The notes under the pieces were generated by a model. That model saw only the letters and a list, made by a program, of their open reading frames with translations. It searched no databases and was not told where the DNA came from. Below are positions 62,101 through 64,000 of a stretch of DNA of 64,000 nt, in pieces (position 1 is the first letter of the stretch; each line of letters opens with the position of its first letter). Position numbers and translations under genes: made by a program. The DNA is from Ascaris suum. Taxonomy: Eukaryota > Nematoda > Chromadorea > Rhabditida > Ascarididae. The DNA is taken from positions 2,372,501 through 2,436,500 of the forward strand of contig CM024191.1 of the NCBI GenBank assembly GCA_013433145.1, given 5' to 3'.

Positions 62101-63349
62101 TGTCTGTAAGCAGGACTCACATATGAATTTCCATCATCATTGTGGTGTAGCGCGCATGTAAATTACTTCCGCTATCTTTGTATCAAAATTGGTTGGTGTC
62201 TTATTTTGCGTCTTTCCGACTTTCGATTGGACGGATGACCCTCCGCAATATATAATCTTCACTGAACAGTTAACTTCTTCTGGCAGATTTTTGCATGTAG
62301 TGATGAGAACAAATGGGGACTGAAGCATTTAATAAATCTTTTCCTACGGCTTACCTGTTGCAGCAAAAGGTAGTCCAGCTTAGAACGTCATAGTGAAAGC
62401 CTGAAACTTATGAATCGAATTCATTGAGAGAAGAACGTTTTCGTTTGACAGTCAGCCCGCATAGGTGAAGTTTATCAATCTCACTGGCATTCCCAATGGG
62501 AATTGGCCACGCAAGTGCGGTTTAAGGCGGCATTATAGGAGATGATTTGCTTTCGATGGGTGTTCAAAATGCTCGTACGCCGTTGAATTGCTCATATTTA
62601 TGAAAGTCGATTGGTTGCCCAGTTAAGTTTGTAGTACTGGTTGTAATTTTAATCGAACCTCAAAGTAAGCGTAAAGCATTTACGTAAGCAGTGATCTTAG
62701 CGCCAGTATTAATTCATCTCAGTGATCATTGGAAATATTGTCGAGGTGAAAATGTGCATCTATCTTTGAATGTGATGTGCTTGGCTTGTATCATTTCCGC
62801 TTTTTGAATCCATCACGGTAGTGCAACATGTTCGCCTCCGACAGTACACAGTATTTGTTATGCCCGTTATGCATTTCAGATGTGCTTCTAATCTATTTCT
62901 AGCATAGGTACTTATTTGTGCTTTGAATTATCAATAACAGTTTCTTCAGTTATTTACATAGAAAGGATTGTCATGGGTAATAGCTGAGTTCATAACACTG
63001 CAGATGGCTATATTTTTTACTTGATTAGCGGAAAGTGCTGTGAAATTTAGGCCGAACAGTCGTATTTCCACCTAGCAAAAAAGTCCTCCAATTAGAAAAA
63101 TTGTCATTACATGTCGTTGAAGAAGAATTTTCAGATGTCGGGTGGCTAGTTGTGGTCCTACGACATCGACCACAGCTTCATCAACCTCACCGAAATCGTC
63201 GGATTCAGGGAGTAACAGTAGCGTTGATTCGGGTCAAGGATCTGGTGATCTGAGTTCAAGAAGCCACTCATCAAAGGATTTCTCGGAAAGTGGAGCTTCT
63301 TACACTCAGTATGCCAGGAATAATCTGCCGAGCTATGTTCGAGTAGCCA
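55861..63349 (+). CDS. Large Ser/Thr/Pro-rich protein gene, unrecognised (partial)
   Basis: Five exons join in phase: 55861-56127, 58657-59276, 60093-60381, 60646-60760, 60896-60991. They encode about 460 residues. The start (phase 1 in) and end lie outside what I found. A sixth Ser-rich exon (63135-63349) fits by composition but needs phase 2, so one exon of length 3n+2 is missing between. After a more ordered first part (KIFTVRNSERIFVCER, REWLSDLTIAGEP, FMGQRPVSAMM) the protein is dominated by Ser, Thr, Pro, His and Asn with SP motifs (PSPTS, ESSPLK), typical of a disordered, phosphorylated scaffold or regulator. No catalytic domain is seen. The function is unknown. Confidence 0.6.
56128..58656. 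other. Intron between Ser-rich exons a and b
   Basis: About 2.5 kb. Contains a C18 run (58149-58166) and a G14 run (58540-58553). The minus frames 56703-56981 and 57259-57579 are unrecognised. Splice phases on either side match, so no further exon is required. Confidence 0.55.
58149..58166. repeat. C18 homopolymer
   Basis: Run of 18 C followed by an A-run, within the intron between Ser-rich exons a and b. Confidence 0.9.
58657..59276 (+). CDS. Ser-rich gene, exon b
   Basis: Acceptor GATATTTTCAG, phase 2 in, joining as GQR-PVSAMMSDELVLRAHG. The 206 codons are uninterrupted and rich in Ser, His, Cys and Pro (LLHCDCCNSSHRHSTCYESS; LYLSPESELSPSSAQDP). Donor ATG|GTTAGA, phase 1. Without splicing the frame ends at TAG 59279-59281, so this could also be a terminal exon. 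Confidence 0.7.
60093..60381 (+). CDS. Ser-rich gene, exon c
   Basis: Acceptor TTCGTTGCAG, phase 1 in, joining as HHG-GLKDERRSKNSD. It contains RLSAEDSISEDSGSSRTL, a dense acidic-Ser cluster resembling casein-kinase-type sites. Donor AAAC|GTTAGC, phase 2. Confidence 0.65.
60646..60760 (+). CDS. Ser-rich gene, exon d
   Basis: Acceptor CTTTTCAG, phase 2 in. It encodes KDHSSEMRNSEQFGSTITIH then VPSPTSFSRQDVASSGTQ. Donor CAG|GTAATC, phase 0. Confidence 0.65.
60896..60991 (+). CDS. Ser-rich gene, exon e
   Basis: Acceptor CAGTTTCAG, 32 codons, phase 0 to 0. It encodes SMSGREPIKAESSPLK then LSCRRMPPSYSQ. Donor CAG|GTTAGC. Confidence 0.65.
60992..63134. other. Stretch between Ser-rich exons e and f
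   Basis: About 2.1 kb in which one exon (phase 0 in, phase 2 out) is expected. A Cys-rich short frame after the acceptor at 61582 (SQEFLCCICDDSCTG) is a candidate, but its donors give phase 1. The 141-codon minus frame 61695-62120 is unrecognised. Confidence 0.35.
63135..63349 (+). CDS. Ser-rich exon f, probable continuation of the same gene
   Basis: Acceptor AATTTTCAG, perfect donor A|GTAAGT, phase 2 in, 1 out, 71 codons. Very rich in Ser/Thr/Gly (TSTTASSTSPKSSDSGSNSS, GQGSGDLSSRSHSSKDF), ending YARNNLPSYVRVA. The composition matches exons b-e but the phase does not follow from exon e, so an exon between 60992 and 63134 is missing or this is another gene. Confidence 0.6.
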
Positions 63350-64000
63350 GTAAGTTGTTTCGTTGAGTTTATCTAAATGAATCTTGCGTCAGTTGGTAAT
63401 GAGAGTATCAAATTGTGTGCACAAGGAATGGGGCCGTATGTTGTGAGTTTTTCTAATGTGTGGCGCTTTACTATTGATGGCGCGCACCGAGAATATGTTA
63501 TTGAGGATAGAAAGAAAATCTTTTTGACCAGCTTCAACCAGCATTTCCGCAGTTATAATGCCTCCGGATATAACCGTGCAAATAGTTTTCAGGTAGAAAA
63601 AAAATCACTGAAGTGATATATCTCCCTCAGCTGTTGCAACACATCATCAAGAGATTTTTTATCTTCAGATTCTTGTGCAGTTTTAGCAGAAATATATGCA
63701 ACCACTCATCGGACAGTGCGCAACTCTGAGACGTCCTTCAAAAATTGATTTCGTCTTTTGAAATCTTTTTCAAAGGCTTCTCTTTTTCGATGTTAAAGGA
63801 GGAGCTGCTGAGTATGAATCGGAAAGTTCGGTAAGCCTAGTGGCTCCATAATCTTTTGCTGCATATTTCTCTTATTTTGTCTATGTTTATAAACAAACAT
63901 CTCTAATTTCAACAATTATCATTTGCACAATTGAATTTTCCATGCCATTTATGCCACTTATCAATGCTGCTATTCTTTTATCTGCTCATATTTACTTGAC
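63350..64000. other. Downstream edge of window
   Basis: Probably intron of the Ser-rich gene. Possible further exons begin after ATCTTCAG at 63669 (phase 1 compatible, about 26 codons before a stop) or near 63780 (MLKEELLSMNRKVR before a GTAAGC donor). Neither is supported well enough to call. Confidence 0.3.

Overview
The window looks like chromosomal DNA of a nematode, probably a strongylid-type (clade V) worm. It is AT-rich. Genes are broken into short exons (about 75-620 nt) by introns from about 100 nt to several kb. Acceptors are of the TTTTCAG/TTTACAG type, and coding exons are islands in long non-coding sequence. There are no bacterial features: no operons with ribosome binding sites, rRNA, tRNA or CRISPR arrays that I could support. 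Species assignment is inference from gene architecture only.

Left third (1-16 kb): no intact gene was found. It holds a long (TA)n tract touching a 541-bp fold-back element (4851-5391), two diverged copies of one dispersed repeat (about 6133-6460 and 11685-12006), a decayed minus-strand coding stretch near 7.7-8.3 kb that may be the N-terminal part of a MULE-type transposase, and a perfect 13-bp hairpin at 9758-9788.

Centre (16.3-40 kb): one plus-strand gene, which I rebuilt exon by exon with compatible splice phases. It encodes a BTB-BACK protein with the C-terminal domain of vertebrate BTBD17. Ten exons (24700-39859) give a 431-residue protein. A phase-compatible upstream exon at 16284-16359 would add 26 residues. 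Its large first intron holds a frameshifted MULE transposase fragment on the minus strand.

Right part (40-64 kb): 40-55.8 kb is sparse. It has several short coding-like exons on both strands (minus 41063-41193, plus 44936-45099, minus 49638-50146, minus 51719-52084), a duplicated 156-bp segment (48380-48535 and 50545-50700) and G/C homopolymer runs. From 55861 to the window edge runs a second plus-strand gene for a large Ser/Thr/Pro-rich protein. Five exons join cleanly by phase (55861-60991). A sixth Ser-rich exon (63135-63349) needs one exon I did not find, and the gene probably continues past the window. I do not recognise this protein.

The two main genes show no functional link. I found no evidence for a multi-gene system. 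The most informative results are the reconstructed BTBD17-like gene, its uncertain 5' end and unusual donors, the unrecognised Ser-rich gene and the mobile-element remains.
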